In this document: piece after piece, positions 27,489-35,438 of the stretch | Position numbering within the stretch: position 1 is the first letter of the stretch | Layout: each line of letters begins with the position of its first letter | DNA from: JBBIMS01 sp964531645 | Lineage (GTDB): Bacteria > Acidobacteriota > Aminicenantia > JBFLYD01 > JBBIMS01 | NCBI GenBank assembly: GCA_964531645.1 | Contig: CAZHEF010000018.1 | Coordinates: 1 to 49,121 of the forward strand | Length of the DNA stretch: 49,121 nt | Direction of reading: 5' to 3' | Made by a program: the position numbers and the translations under genes | Notes under the pieces: generated by a model | Seen by the model: only the letters and a program-made list of their open reading frames with translations | Told to the model about the DNA's origin: nothing | Databases searched by the model: none

Positions 27489-29303
27489 TTAATGAAGATA
27501 AGCCTGAGAAGTTTCTTTTTCAATAATTTCCTTTATCTCATCTCCTGTGAGAGATTCTCTCTCAAGAAGGGTCTCGGCTAATTTGAAAAGAATGTCTTTC
27601 TTACTCTCAAGAATTTCCTTCGCTCTATTATAATTTGTTATTATTATCTTTTTGATTTCCTCATCAATTTTCCTTGCAGTCTCTTCACTGAAATCTTTTC
27701 TTACAGCAAGGTCTCTTCCGAGGAAGACCATGTCATCTCTGTCCGCAAAAGTAAGAGGTCCAAGGTCTGACATGCCCCATTTGCAGACCATCTTTCTTGC
27801 GATTTCTGTAGCTTGCTCGAAATCATTCCCAGCGCCTGTTGTCTCTTTACCAAGGGCAATCTCCTCTGCTATTCTTCCTGCTAAGAGAACTGCTATCTGG
27901 GCATCAAGATATGATTTTGTGTAGTTGTATCTATCGTCGAGGGGTAACTGTTGTGTTACTCCAAGGGCTAATCCTCGTGGAATAATACTTACCTTATGAA
28001 TTGGGTCTGCCTCAGGTATTGAATTAGCCACAATCACATGTCCGGCTTCATGAAATGCAACTATTTTTTTCTCTTCTTCTGAAATGATAAGGCTTTTCCT
28101 TTCTGCTCCCATTAAAACTTTGTCCTTTGCAAATTCGAAATCTTTCATTGTAACGAATTTCTGGTTGTTTCTTGCTGCATTCAGAGCGGCTTCATTCACC
28201 ATGTTGGCAATATCCGCTCCGGAAAAGCCTGGGGTTGTCTTCGCAAGAAGTTTCAAATCAACATCAGGAGCGAGGGGAACCTTTCGTGTGTGAACTATCA
28301 AGATTTCTTCTCTACCTTTTACATCAGGTTTGTTCACAACAATTCTTCTGTCGAATCTTCCGGGACGGAGTAGAGCAGAATCAAGTATGTCAGGTCTATT
28401 TGTCGCAGCTATAACTATAATGCCATCGTTAGGATCAAATCCATCCATTTCAACAAGAAGCTGGTTAAGGGTTTGTTCCCTCTCGTCATGACCGCCTCCG
28501 AGACCCGCTCCTCTCTCTCTACCCACTGCATCCAGCTCATCTATGAAAACAAGACATGGAGCATGTTTCTTTGCTTGATCAAAAAGGTCCCTAACCCTTG
28601 AAGCTCCAACGCCAACAAAAAGTTCGACAAAATCAGAGCCAGAAATGGAGAAGAAAGGAACATTTGCTTCTCCTGCCACAGCTTTGGCAAGTAGAGTTTT
28701 CCCCGTTCCTGGAGGTCCAATAAGAAGCACACCCTTGGGGATTCTTCCTCCCAGTCTCTGGAATTTCTGAGGATCTTTTAAGAATTCTATAATTTCTTTG
28801 AGCTCTTCCTTTGCCTCATCAACCCCTGCTACATCTTCAAAAGTCACTCTTTTAGATGAATCTGTAACCAGCTTGGCTCTGCTTTTCCCGAATGTGAAGG
28901 CTTTATTCCCTCCAACCTGAAGCTGTTTAATAAATAAAAGCCAGAGGATAAAGATTAAAATAAAAGGAGACAGTGAGCCTATAAGTGAAACAATTGGGCT
29001 TGGTGTGGTGTCTTTAACAACTATACTCACATTCTTTTCCCTTAAAATCTTTATCAGATCAGTGTATTGCGAGGGTGCAACTGTCTTGAACTGCATCTCA
29101 TCTTTAAATGTCCCTTCAATTTTGTTTCCTGAAACGGTTACCTTCTCTACATTCCCAAGAATTACCGAGTCTAAAAACTCTGAGAAGTTTATTTCCTTCC
29201 TTTTTCCCCCTGATCCTTGAAAAATGTTCCAGAAAAAGATAGCTAAAAATATTACTACAATCCATATAATCAAATTCTTCAAAATATTATTCTTTTTTTC
29301 CAT
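27489..29303 (-). CDS. ftsH: ATP-dependent zinc metalloprotease FtsH
   Basis: A 604-residue membrane AAA+ protease that degrades damaged or regulatory membrane and cytosolic proteins. Two TM helices (about 8-27 and 107-126) flank a small periplasmic domain. Walker A GPPGTGKT is at 196-203, Walker B is CLVFIDELDAVG and the second region of homology is ATNRPDILDSALLRPGRFDR. The zinc site HEAGH is near residue 420. I chose the ATG at 29303, behind GAGG, over a GTG ten codons upstream. It leads the ftsH-folP-cdaA-cdaR operon. Confidence 0.97.
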   Translation of the reverse strand: MEKKNNILKNLIIWIVVIFLAIFFWNIFQGSGGKRKEINFSEFLDSVILGNVEKVTVSGNKIEGTFKDEMQFKTVAPSQYTDLIKILREKNVSIVVKDTTPSPIVSLIGSLSPFILIFILWLLFIKQLQVGGNKAFTFGKSRAKLVTDSSKRVTFEDVAGVDEAKEELKEIIEFLKDPQKFQRLGGRIPKGVLLIGPPGTGKTLLAKAVAGEANVPFFSISGSDFVELFVGVGASRVRDLFDQAKKHAPCLVFIDELDAVGRERGAGLGGGHDEREQTLNQLLVEMDGFDPNDGIIVIAATNRPDILDSALLRPGRFDRRIVVNKPDVKGREEILIVHTRKVPLAPDVDLKLLAKTTPGFSGADIANMVNEAALNAARNNQKFVTMKDFEFAKDKVLMGAERKSLIISEEEKKIVAFHEAGHVIVANSIPEADPIHKVSIIPRGLALGVTQQLPLDDRYNYTKSYLDAQIAVLLAGRIAEEIALGKETTGAGNDFEQATEIARKMVCKWGMSDLGPLTFADRDDMVFLGRDLAVRKDFSEETARKIDEEIKKIIITNYNRAKEILESKKDILFKLAETLLERESLTGDEIKEIIEKETSQAYLH

Positions 29304-29321
29304 ATTCAGAACCTCATTAAA

Positions 29322-29330
29322 ATTATAACA
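29322..29330 (-). promoter_or_regulatory. Extended -10 promoter of ftsH operon
   Basis: TGTTATAAT on the minus strand, a perfect TATAAT with the TGn extension. The -35 region is weak. The predicted start is near 29315, leaving room for the GAGG site before the ftsH ATG at 29303. Confidence 0.55.
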
Positions 29331-29366
29331 CACTTAGAATTAAAAAACTATTTATCCTCACCACCC

Positions 29367-29396
29367 TTTACAAAAATGGAAGAACTATGATAAAAT
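29367..29396 (+). promoter_or_regulatory. Promoter of tRNA-Glu
   Basis: TTTACA (29367-29372), an 18-base spacer and TAAAAT (29391-29396). The predicted start is about ten bases before the tRNA 5' end. Confidence 0.55.
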
Positions 29397-29413
29397 GAAA
29401 TTTGTCTTTAGGT

Positions 29414-29489
29414 GGCGGTATCGTCTAGGGGCCTAGGACGGATGGTTCTCAGCCATCAAACCGGGGTTCAAATCCCCGTACCGCTGCCA
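29414..29489 (+). tRNA. tRNA-Glu (anticodon CUC)
   Basis: A 76-base cloverleaf with acceptor GGCGGTA/TACCGCT (one G-U at the end), the TCGTCTAGGGG D arm typical of tRNA-Glu, anticodon stem GATGG/CCATC with loop TTCTCAG, T arm CGGGG-TTCAAAT-CCCCG, and an encoded CCA after discriminator G. A T-run follows at once and may end transcription. CUC reads only GAG, so a separate UUC isoacceptor must exist elsewhere. Confidence 0.95.
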
Positions 29490-29555
29490 ATTTTTTTTCA
29501 ATTACCCCTGATAATTCATCACTTAATTATCATTATGTCTTTGTGGAAAACTATT

Positions 29556-30365
29556 TTAAATACTCTTCTCCGATGAGCCAATCTTTATAGAGCCATTTAC
29601 TGTTTCTATGTCAACTTTTCTGCTTCCATCTCCCATTATGAAATAAACGCTCCTTCTTTTTAAAGAAAGCCTCCTCATTGGCTTTTGTAACTCTTCAATA
29701 TTAATACTTCCATTGATTGTCTCTGCTTTTACCTCTGCGTTATCGAGATTTTCGATTTGCACTGTAACACCTCCATTGACAGTGCTCAGCTCCACATGTT
29801 CGCCAATATCAACCAATTCAGCGTTTATACTTCCATTTACGGTCTCACCCTTTAAAGTCCCATAAATTTTAGATAGATATATACTACCATTTACAGTTTC
29901 CGATTCTATCCTTCCTTTATGATTGGAAATGGATATTTTCCCGTTTACAGATGAAGCATTAAGATCTCCTTCCATTTCGTAAGCTCTCACACTCCCATTC
30001 ACCGTTGATAAGGAAAGATTCTTTGGGGATGGAGCATTAATAGTTATTTCCACATTTGCCATCGAGCCTCCGAAGATTCTCCATCCATCTTTTTTCTTAA
30101 CTTTTATTTTCAGCTCCCCTTTTAATTCCTCGAAGATAACATCTGTTTTTTCAAGAATTGCTTGACTTCTTGATGTTTTCTTAACAAAAACATAAATTTC
30201 TGGCTTCTCCCATTTTTTCAATTCGATACTGCCATTAACATTTTCAACTGAAATCTTTTCGATTTTTCTACCATCAAAATATTTTGTTATTTCCTGCTTG
30301 TATTCAGGGTAAAGAAAATTTACGAAAATTAGACCGAATAAAACAATCATTAGAACTTTTCTCAT
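29556..30365 (-). CDS. Exported DUF4097-type beta-repeat protein
   Basis: A 269-residue protein with a signal peptide (1-20) and a right-handed beta-helix-like repeat region. The motif (T/N/S)(V/I)NG(S/K/G)(I/V) recurs eight times, about every 18-40 residues, for example NVNGSIELKKW, TVNGSVRAYEM, TVNGSIYLSKI and TVNGSIKIGSS. This is the hallmark of the DUF4097/putative adhesin family, whose function is unsettled. GGAGG precedes the ATG. It follows the hypothetical exported protein gene by 46 bases and probably belongs to the HD-GYP transcript. Confidence 0.85.
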   Translation of the reverse strand: MRKVLMIVLFGLIFVNFLYPEYKQEITKYFDGRKIEKISVENVNGSIELKKWEKPEIYVFVKKTSRSQAILEKTDVIFEELKGELKIKVKKKDGWRIFGGSMANVEITINAPSPKNLSLSTVNGSVRAYEMEGDLNASSVNGKISISNHKGRIESETVNGSIYLSKIYGTLKGETVNGSINAELVDIGEHVELSTVNGGVTVQIENLDNAEVKAETINGSINIEELQKPMRRLSLKRRSVYFIMGDGSRKVDIETVNGSIKIGSSEKSI

Positions 30366-30411
30366 CTTTAACCTCCATATTAAATAAACGGTGAAAAAGC
30401 TTAAAAAGTTC

Positions 30412-31014
30412 CTAGAAACCTGGCTTAATTATTATGAAAGCCTTTGCTTTGTGGTAGGAAAAATAATTGTCAGTTGTTTTCTTCCACTCCCATTCAGTCT
30501 TTTTAAAAAACTCTTTTTTTAAATCCTCATCCTTAAAAGATAATTTATTACTGCCTAAAACCACATAACGGTCATAATCATCGTTCTTTTCAATAATTCC
30601 AAAGCCTTTTGTAGAGGGGAAGGCCAGAGGATAATCGTAAAGAGCTCTTGAAGAAATTCTCAAAAGAACCAAATTTTCAGCTCCATTTCTTATTGAAATT
30701 CCTCCCTCAAAATCAGGCTTAATGTTCTCAGAGAAGTCAATTTTCTTTCCCCGTTCTTCAATTTCCACCTTCCAGTAGTATGTTTTATCCTCTCTAAGAT
30801 CTTTTAAAAATGAAATTCCGTAGTCTCCATTATCTCTAAAAAGCCATCCTTCAAAGAGTATTTTTAGCTCATAATTTCCCTTTCCACATTTGTAGAAATT
30901 CCATCCTCCTTTCACATCAAAGAATATCTTAAGGCTCCATTCCTGATGCGTGCTGTTGGAGCTATATAAGATAAAACATGAAGCTAAAATGAGAAAAGAT
31001 CTGAGATTTCTCAT
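30412..31014 (-). CDS. Exported protein of unknown function
   Basis: A 200-residue protein I do not recognise. It has a signal peptide (MRNLRSFLILASCFILYSSN; no clear lipobox). The rest is predicted beta-rich with many aromatic and charged residues. I chose the ATG at 31014, which overlaps the HD-GYP stop as ATGA; a longer reading starts 14 codons upstream inside that gene. Coupling to the HD-GYP gene and proximity to the DUF4097 gene are the only functional hints. Confidence 0.65.
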   Translation of the reverse strand: MRNLRSFLILASCFILYSSNSTHQEWSLKIFFDVKGGWNFYKCGKGNYELKILFEGWLFRDNGDYGISFLKDLREDKTYYWKVEIEERGKKIDFSENIKPDFEGGISIRNGAENLVLLRISSRALYDYPLAFPSTKGFGIIEKNDDYDRYVVLGSNKLSFKDEDLKKEFFKKTEWEWKKTTDNYFSYHKAKAFIIIKPGF

Positions 31015-32120
31015 TCTTTCATAAGCTTTAAAAATGCATCTCCGCAGTAAGGACAAAATTGTTTACCGATGTTTTTTTCAATCTCATTGAGAGCTTCTTT
31101 TTCACTTATGCGCCCCCTGTATGGTCTGGAGGTTGTAAGTGCGTCAAAAGTATCTGCTACTGAGATTATCCTTGCCCAGAGAGGTATCTCCTCTCCTCTT
31201 AGATTTTCCGGATAGCCCTTTCCATCCCATCTCTCGTGATGACACTTTATGGCTTTCAATATTCTTTCCATTCCACTAATACCACTTAAAATCTCAGCTC
31301 CTATTGCAGGATGTTGCTGAATTTTTCTAAATTCTCTTGCTGTAAGTGTGGTTGGCTTTGCAAGGATTGAATCAGGAATTCCAATCTTTCCAATGTCATG
31401 GAGAATTGAAGAAATTTTCAAACCTTCAAGTTCTTTACCCCTTAATCCAAGAATTTTACCAATTTGGAGAGAATAATCGAGAACTCTTTTTGTGTGACCA
31501 CCAGTATAAGGATCTCTTTTCTCAATCGCAGTTGCGAGAGCAAAGGATGTCTGAATAAAAAGCTCCTTTTTTTCTTCATAAAGCCTTGCATTGTCAAGGG
31601 CAATAGCAATCGGTCCTGAAAGTGCAAGCAGATTTTCTCTGTCTCTTTGATTAAAACCCTTGCCATCCTTTTTATTCAAAAGTTCGACAACTCCAATTAT
31701 TCTCTTTCCAATCATTAAAGGAACTGCAAGAATTGACCTGGATTGAAACGAAGATGCGGTATCGAATGCAGCTTCCCAATAATGGCTTCTCCTTACATCA
31801 TTTACCATGATTGATTTTTTTGTCTTAGCTACATAGCCAGCTATCCCATCCCCGATCTTTAATCTCATCTGTTTAATCTTTCCAGCATGCTCTCCCCTTA
31901 TAATCCTGAAGAAAAGCTCCTTTTTTTCATAGTCAATTTCCCATATTGAGGAGGCTTCAGCTCTGCAAACCTTTTCTACATGATCCATTGCCTTATACAG
32001 AACTTCCTCTATCTCAAGGGAAGATGAGAGACTCTGAGAAACTCGAAGAAGGGTTCTGAGTATTTTATTCTCTTTTATTATTTTTTTGATTATCTTGGTA
32101 GTTTTACTATTCCTTTTCAT
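31011..32120 (-). CDS. GAF-HD-GYP signalling protein
   Basis: A 369-residue cytoplasmic protein. A short N-terminal helix (about 5-30) precedes a GAF domain (about 35-175) and an HD-GYP domain (about 190-365). HD-GYP signatures are complete: GGHTKRVLDYS, LHDIGKIGIPD, HHERWDGKGYP, and a late FDALTTSRPYR. HD-GYP proteins hydrolyse cyclic di-GMP, so it probably lowers that messenger in response to a GAF-sensed ligand. I chose the ATG at 32120, not the TTG at 32192, because a consensus promoter lies between them with its -10 six bases from this ATG. Confidence 0.9.
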   Translation of the reverse strand: MKRNSKTTKIIKKIIKENKILRTLLRVSQSLSSSLEIEEVLYKAMDHVEKVCRAEASSIWEIDYEKKELFFRIIRGEHAGKIKQMRLKIGDGIAGYVAKTKKSIMVNDVRRSHYWEAAFDTASSFQSRSILAVPLMIGKRIIGVVELLNKKDGKGFNQRDRENLLALSGPIAIALDNARLYEEKKELFIQTSFALATAIEKRDPYTGGHTKRVLDYSLQIGKILGLRGKELEGLKISSILHDIGKIGIPDSILAKPTTLTAREFRKIQQHPAIGAEILSGISGMERILKAIKCHHERWDGKGYPENLRGEEIPLWARIISVADTFDALTTSRPYRGRISEKEALNEIEKNIGKQFCPYCGDAFLKLMKE

Positions 32121-32126
32121 GTTTAA

Positions 32127-32155
32127 ATTATCATCTTCATTCTTTAGATTGTCAA
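32127..32155 (-). promoter_or_regulatory. Promoter giving a leaderless mRNA (HD-GYP gene)
   Basis: On the minus strand: consensus TTGACA (32150-32155), a 17-base spacer and GATAAT (32127-32132). Six bases separate the -10 box from the ATG at 32120 and no ribosome site is present. It is divergent from the promoter at 32185. Confidence 0.6.
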
Positions 32156-32184
32156 ATCTAAAAAGATTTTTTCTACAAGTCAAA

Positions 32185-32213
32185 TTGACCAAAAAGATTA
32201 AATGTATTATATT
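32185..32213 (+). promoter_or_regulatory. Promoter of the carbamoyl-phosphate operon
   Basis: TTGACC (32185-32190), a 17-base spacer and TATATT (32208-32213). The predicted start is near 32220, with an AGGAGG site before the ATG at 32258. Confidence 0.6.
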
Positions 32214-32257
32214 ATTCTTTTAAGAGTTTGAAAATTTATTTGTTTTAGGAGGCAAGA

Positions 32258-33562
32258 ATGAAAAAAGTATTGATTATGGGAGCTGCTGGAAGAGACTTTC
32301 ACAATTTTAATGTTTATTTCAGGAACAATGAAAATTACAGAGTTGTAGCCTTCACTGCAACTCAAATTCCTGATATTGAAGGCAGGAAATATCCTCCAGA
32401 GCTTGCGGGTCCTCTTTACCCTGAAGGTATACCAATTTATCAAGAATCAGAGCTGACAGAACTTATAAAAAAATTCAAAATTGATGAGATTGTTTTTTCA
32501 TACAGTGATGTTTCACACGAATATGTAATGCATAAAGCTTCGGAGGTTCTTTCTGCCGGGGCTAACTTTATTCTTCTTGGACCTCAAGCAACAATGCTAA
32601 AAAGTAAAGTTCCTGTTATCTCTGTTTGTGCGGTGAGGACTGGATGCGGAAAGAGCCAGACTTCAAGGAGAGTGAGCAAAATTTTAATGGCAAAAGGAAG
32701 AAAGCTTGTTATAATAAGACATCCAATGCCGTACGGAAACTTATCAGAACAGAAAGTCCAGAGATTCGCAACTTACGAAGACCTTGACAAATATAAATGC
32801 ACAATAGAAGAGAGAGAGGAGTATGAACCCCATCTCAGGAATGGAGCTATTGTCTACGCAGGTGTTGATTATGAAGCAATACTAAGGGAAGCTGAGAAAG
32901 AGGCGGATGTAATTTTATGGGATGGTGGTAACAATGACTTTCCGTTTGTTGAAAGTAATATGGAAATTGTAGTCACAGATCCCCACAGGCAAGGGCATGA
33001 ACTAAAATATCATCCAGGAGAGACAAATTTTAGAAGAGCCAAATGCATTGTAATAAACAAAATAGACACAGCTGAAAATGAAAAGGTAAATATTTTAAGG
33101 GAGAACATAAGAAAGATAAACCCCGATGCAATTATTGTTGAAGCAGCATCTCCCATATTCCTTAATGACGGTTCCCAGATTAGAGGGAAGCGAGTCCTGG
33201 TTATTGAGGACGGTCCAACGCTAACCCACGGTGAAATGTCCTATGGAGCAGGAGTTGTGGCAGCAATGAAATATGGAGCTAAGGAACTTGTTGATCCCCG
33301 AGAGTTCGTAGTGGGCTCCATTGCAGAAACCTTTAAAAAATATCCTCAAATTGGAAAACTTCTTCCTGCAATGGGTTATGGAGAGAAACAGATAAAAGAA
33401 CTTGAGGATACAATAAATAAATCCAATGCTGACCTTGTCATAGTAGCAACACCCATTGATCTTACAAAGGTTCTTCGTCTGAACAAGCCTTCCTTGAGAG
33501 TTTTCTATGAGCTTCAGGAAATTGGAACTCCAACACTGGAAGATGTTTTGAGAGACTTTTAA
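32258..33562 (+). CDS. COG2403-type P-loop protein (cyclic 2,3-diphosphoglycerate synthetase-like)
   Basis: A 434-residue protein. A Rossmann-like N-terminal part (MGAAGRDFHNFN, 1-115) is followed by a P-loop domain with Walker A CAVRTGCGKS (about 124-133) and an NKID nucleotide-recognition motif (267-270). I recognise the family as COG2403, annotated as a GTPase and related to archaeal cyclic 2,3-diphosphoglycerate synthetase; the bacterial role is not established. It leads a five-gene operon with carbamate kinase and ornithine carbamoyltransferase, three bases before arcC. A link to carbamoyl phosphate or acyl-phosphate chemistry is inferred from context only. Confidence 0.8.
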   Translation: MKKVLIMGAAGRDFHNFNVYFRNNENYRVVAFTATQIPDIEGRKYPPELAGPLYPEGIPIYQESELTELIKKFKIDEIVFSYSDVSHEYVMHKASEVLSAGANFILLGPQATMLKSKVPVISVCAVRTGCGKSQTSRRVSKILMAKGRKLVIIRHPMPYGNLSEQKVQRFATYEDLDKYKCTIEEREEYEPHLRNGAIVYAGVDYEAILREAEKEADVILWDGGNNDFPFVESNMEIVVTDPHRQGHELKYHPGETNFRRAKCIVINKIDTAENEKVNILRENIRKINPDAIIVEAASPIFLNDGSQIRGKRVLVIEDGPTLTHGEMSYGAGVVAAMKYGAKELVDPREFVVGSIAETFKKYPQIGKLLPAMGYGEKQIKELEDTINKSNADLVIVATPIDLTKVLRLNKPSLRVFYELQEIGTPTLEDVLRDF

Positions 33563-33565
33563 GAA

Positions 33566-34510
33566 ATGAAGGAAAAGATAGCTCTTATAGCTTTTGGAGG
33601 CAATGCAATACTTTCCAATGGACAGAGAGGTTTACAGAAAGAGCAGATGAAGAATGCTGAGAAGGCTGCAAAAATGATGATAGAGATAGTTTCAAAAGGT
33701 TACGAGCTAATAGTAGTTCATGGAAATGGACCTCAGGTTGGAAACATACTTATCCAGATGGAAGAAGCCTCCAACAAAATACCTCCCTTTACTCTCGAAG
33801 TTTGTGATGCAATGACAGAGGGGAGCATGGGATACATGTTAGAAAAGGCTATGATAAATGAGCTGAGAAAGAATTCTATAGATAAAGAAGTCATAACAAT
33901 TCTTACCCAGGTAATTGTGGACAGGGAAGACCCTGCCTTCCAAAATCCGACAAAACCTGTGGGACCATTTTATACCCAGTACAGAGCTCAACAACTTATC
34001 AAAGAGAAAAAATGGACAATGGTTGAGGATGCGGGGAGAGGATGGAGAAAGGTTGTGCCATCTCCAAGACCTATAGATATTGTCCCCAAGAATGCTATCA
34101 GCGATCTGGTAAGAAGTGGAAGGATTGTAATCGCTGCAGGTGGTGGAGGAATTCCTGTTATTATAAACTCAAAGGGTCTAATAGAGGGAGTTGAAGCAGT
34201 GATTGACAAAGATTATGCCTCTGCCCTTCTTGCATCTGAGGCAGGGATTGATCTTTTCATTATCTTAACAGGAGTAGATAGGGTATACTTAAATTATGGA
34301 AAAGAAAACCAGAAAGAGATTAAAGTTATGACTGTAAAAGAGGCGAAAAAGTATCTTGAAGAAGGGCAGTTTCCTCCAGGGTCGATGGGTCCAAAGATTA
34401 GAGCTGCTATTCAGTACATTGAAGCTGGAGGGAAGGAAGTACTTATAACATCAGCATCAAAGTTAAAGGCTGCCCTTGTTAAAAGGTCAGGAACAAGGAT
34501 AATACAATAG
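33566..34510 (+). CDS. arcC: Carbamate kinase
   Basis: A 314-residue amino-acid-kinase-fold enzyme. It interconverts carbamoyl phosphate + ADP with carbamate + ATP, usually making ATP during arginine, citrulline or purine catabolism. Visible signatures are AFGGNAIL at the N terminus, VVHGNGPQVGN, and the C-terminal LTGVDRVYLNYGKENQ and FPPGSMGPKIRAAI stretches. It sits between the COG2403 gene and the carbamoyltransferase gene. No arginine deiminase gene is nearby. Confidence 0.95.
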   Translation: MKEKIALIAFGGNAILSNGQRGLQKEQMKNAEKAAKMMIEIVSKGYELIVVHGNGPQVGNILIQMEEASNKIPPFTLEVCDAMTEGSMGYMLEKAMINELRKNSIDKEVITILTQVIVDREDPAFQNPTKPVGPFYTQYRAQQLIKEKKWTMVEDAGRGWRKVVPSPRPIDIVPKNAISDLVRSGRIVIAAGGGGIPVIINSKGLIEGVEAVIDKDYASALLASEAGIDLFIILTGVDRVYLNYGKENQKEIKVMTVKEAKKYLEEGQFPPGSMGPKIRAAIQYIEAGGKEVLITSASKLKAALVKRSGTRIIQ

Positions 34511-34524
34511 ATGGAGGTTTAATA

Positions 34525-35436
34525 ATGAATGATTTTGTTACAATTGGCGAATTGAAAAAAGAAGAGGTAAAAGAAATTTTATCCCTTGCAATGGAAATTA
34601 AGAAAAATAAAAAAAAATACGGAAATGCGTTAAAGGACAAAATTCTTGCAATGGTTTTTGAAAAGCCATCCCTTAGAACCCGTATGACTTTTGAGGTCGG
34701 AATGCTGGAGATGGGAGGAAAGGCTATCTATCTTGGACCTTCTGAAATCCAACTTGGGAAGCGAGAATCCATAGCTGATGTTGCAAGGAATCTTGAGAGA
34801 TGGGTAGATGGAATAATGATTAGAACCTTCGGGCATAAGAATGTAGAAGAGATGGCAAAATGGGCAAAGCCTCCTGTGATAAATGGTTTAACAGACCTTC
34901 ATCATCCCTGCCAGGCTCTTGCAGATTATTTTACTCTCTTTGAAAAATTTGGAAAATTAGAGGGGTTAAAAATTGCCTACATTGGGGATGGGAACAATGT
35001 ATGTCATTCTTTAATAGAAGGTGCTTCAAAATTAGGGGTCAATATCTCCGTTGCAACCCCTGAAGGTTATGAACCAAAAAAAGAAATCGTAGAAAAGACA
35101 ATGAAGGAGGCAAATTCAAAGATAGAAATTTTGAGAGATCCTGTGGAGGCAGTAAAGAACGCTGATGCAATTTATACTGATACCTGGACATCAATGGGAC
35201 AGGAGCATGAGAAAGAAATAAGAATAAAAATATTCAGATCATATCAGGTTAATAAAAGTTTAATGGAGAAGACAGGAAAAAAGTCATATTTCATGCATTG
35301 CCTTCCAGCTCATAGAGGAGAAGAAGTTACTGATGAAGTGATAGATTCTGAATATTCAATTGTTTTTGATGAGGCTGAGAATCGCCTCCATGTCCAGAAA
35401 GCAATAATGTATATTTTAATGGGGGGTAAAGTCTAA
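34525..35436 (+). CDS. argF: Ornithine carbamoyltransferase
   Basis: A 303-residue transcarbamylase. The carbamoyl-phosphate site reads SLRTRMTFE in place of the usual STRTR, and HPCQALAD follows. The ornithine-side loop DTWTSMGQE has the SMG motif, and HCLPAHRGEEV provides the catalytic Cys region. These favour ornithine over oxamate or aspartate. GGAGG precedes the ATG. Next to arcC it probably works in the catabolic direction (citrulline to ornithine plus carbamoyl phosphate), though a biosynthetic role cannot be excluded. Confidence 0.92.
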   Translation: MNDFVTIGELKKEEVKEILSLAMEIKKNKKKYGNALKDKILAMVFEKPSLRTRMTFEVGMLEMGGKAIYLGPSEIQLGKRESIADVARNLERWVDGIMIRTFGHKNVEEMAKWAKPPVINGLTDLHHPCQALADYFTLFEKFGKLEGLKIAYIGDGNNVCHSLIEGASKLGVNISVATPEGYEPKKEIVEKTMKEANSKIEILRDPVEAVKNADAIYTDTWTSMGQEHEKEIRIKIFRSYQVNKSLMEKTGKKSYFMHCLPAHRGEEVTDEVIDSEYSIVFDEAENRLHVQKAIMYILMGGKV

Positions 35437-35438
35437 AA

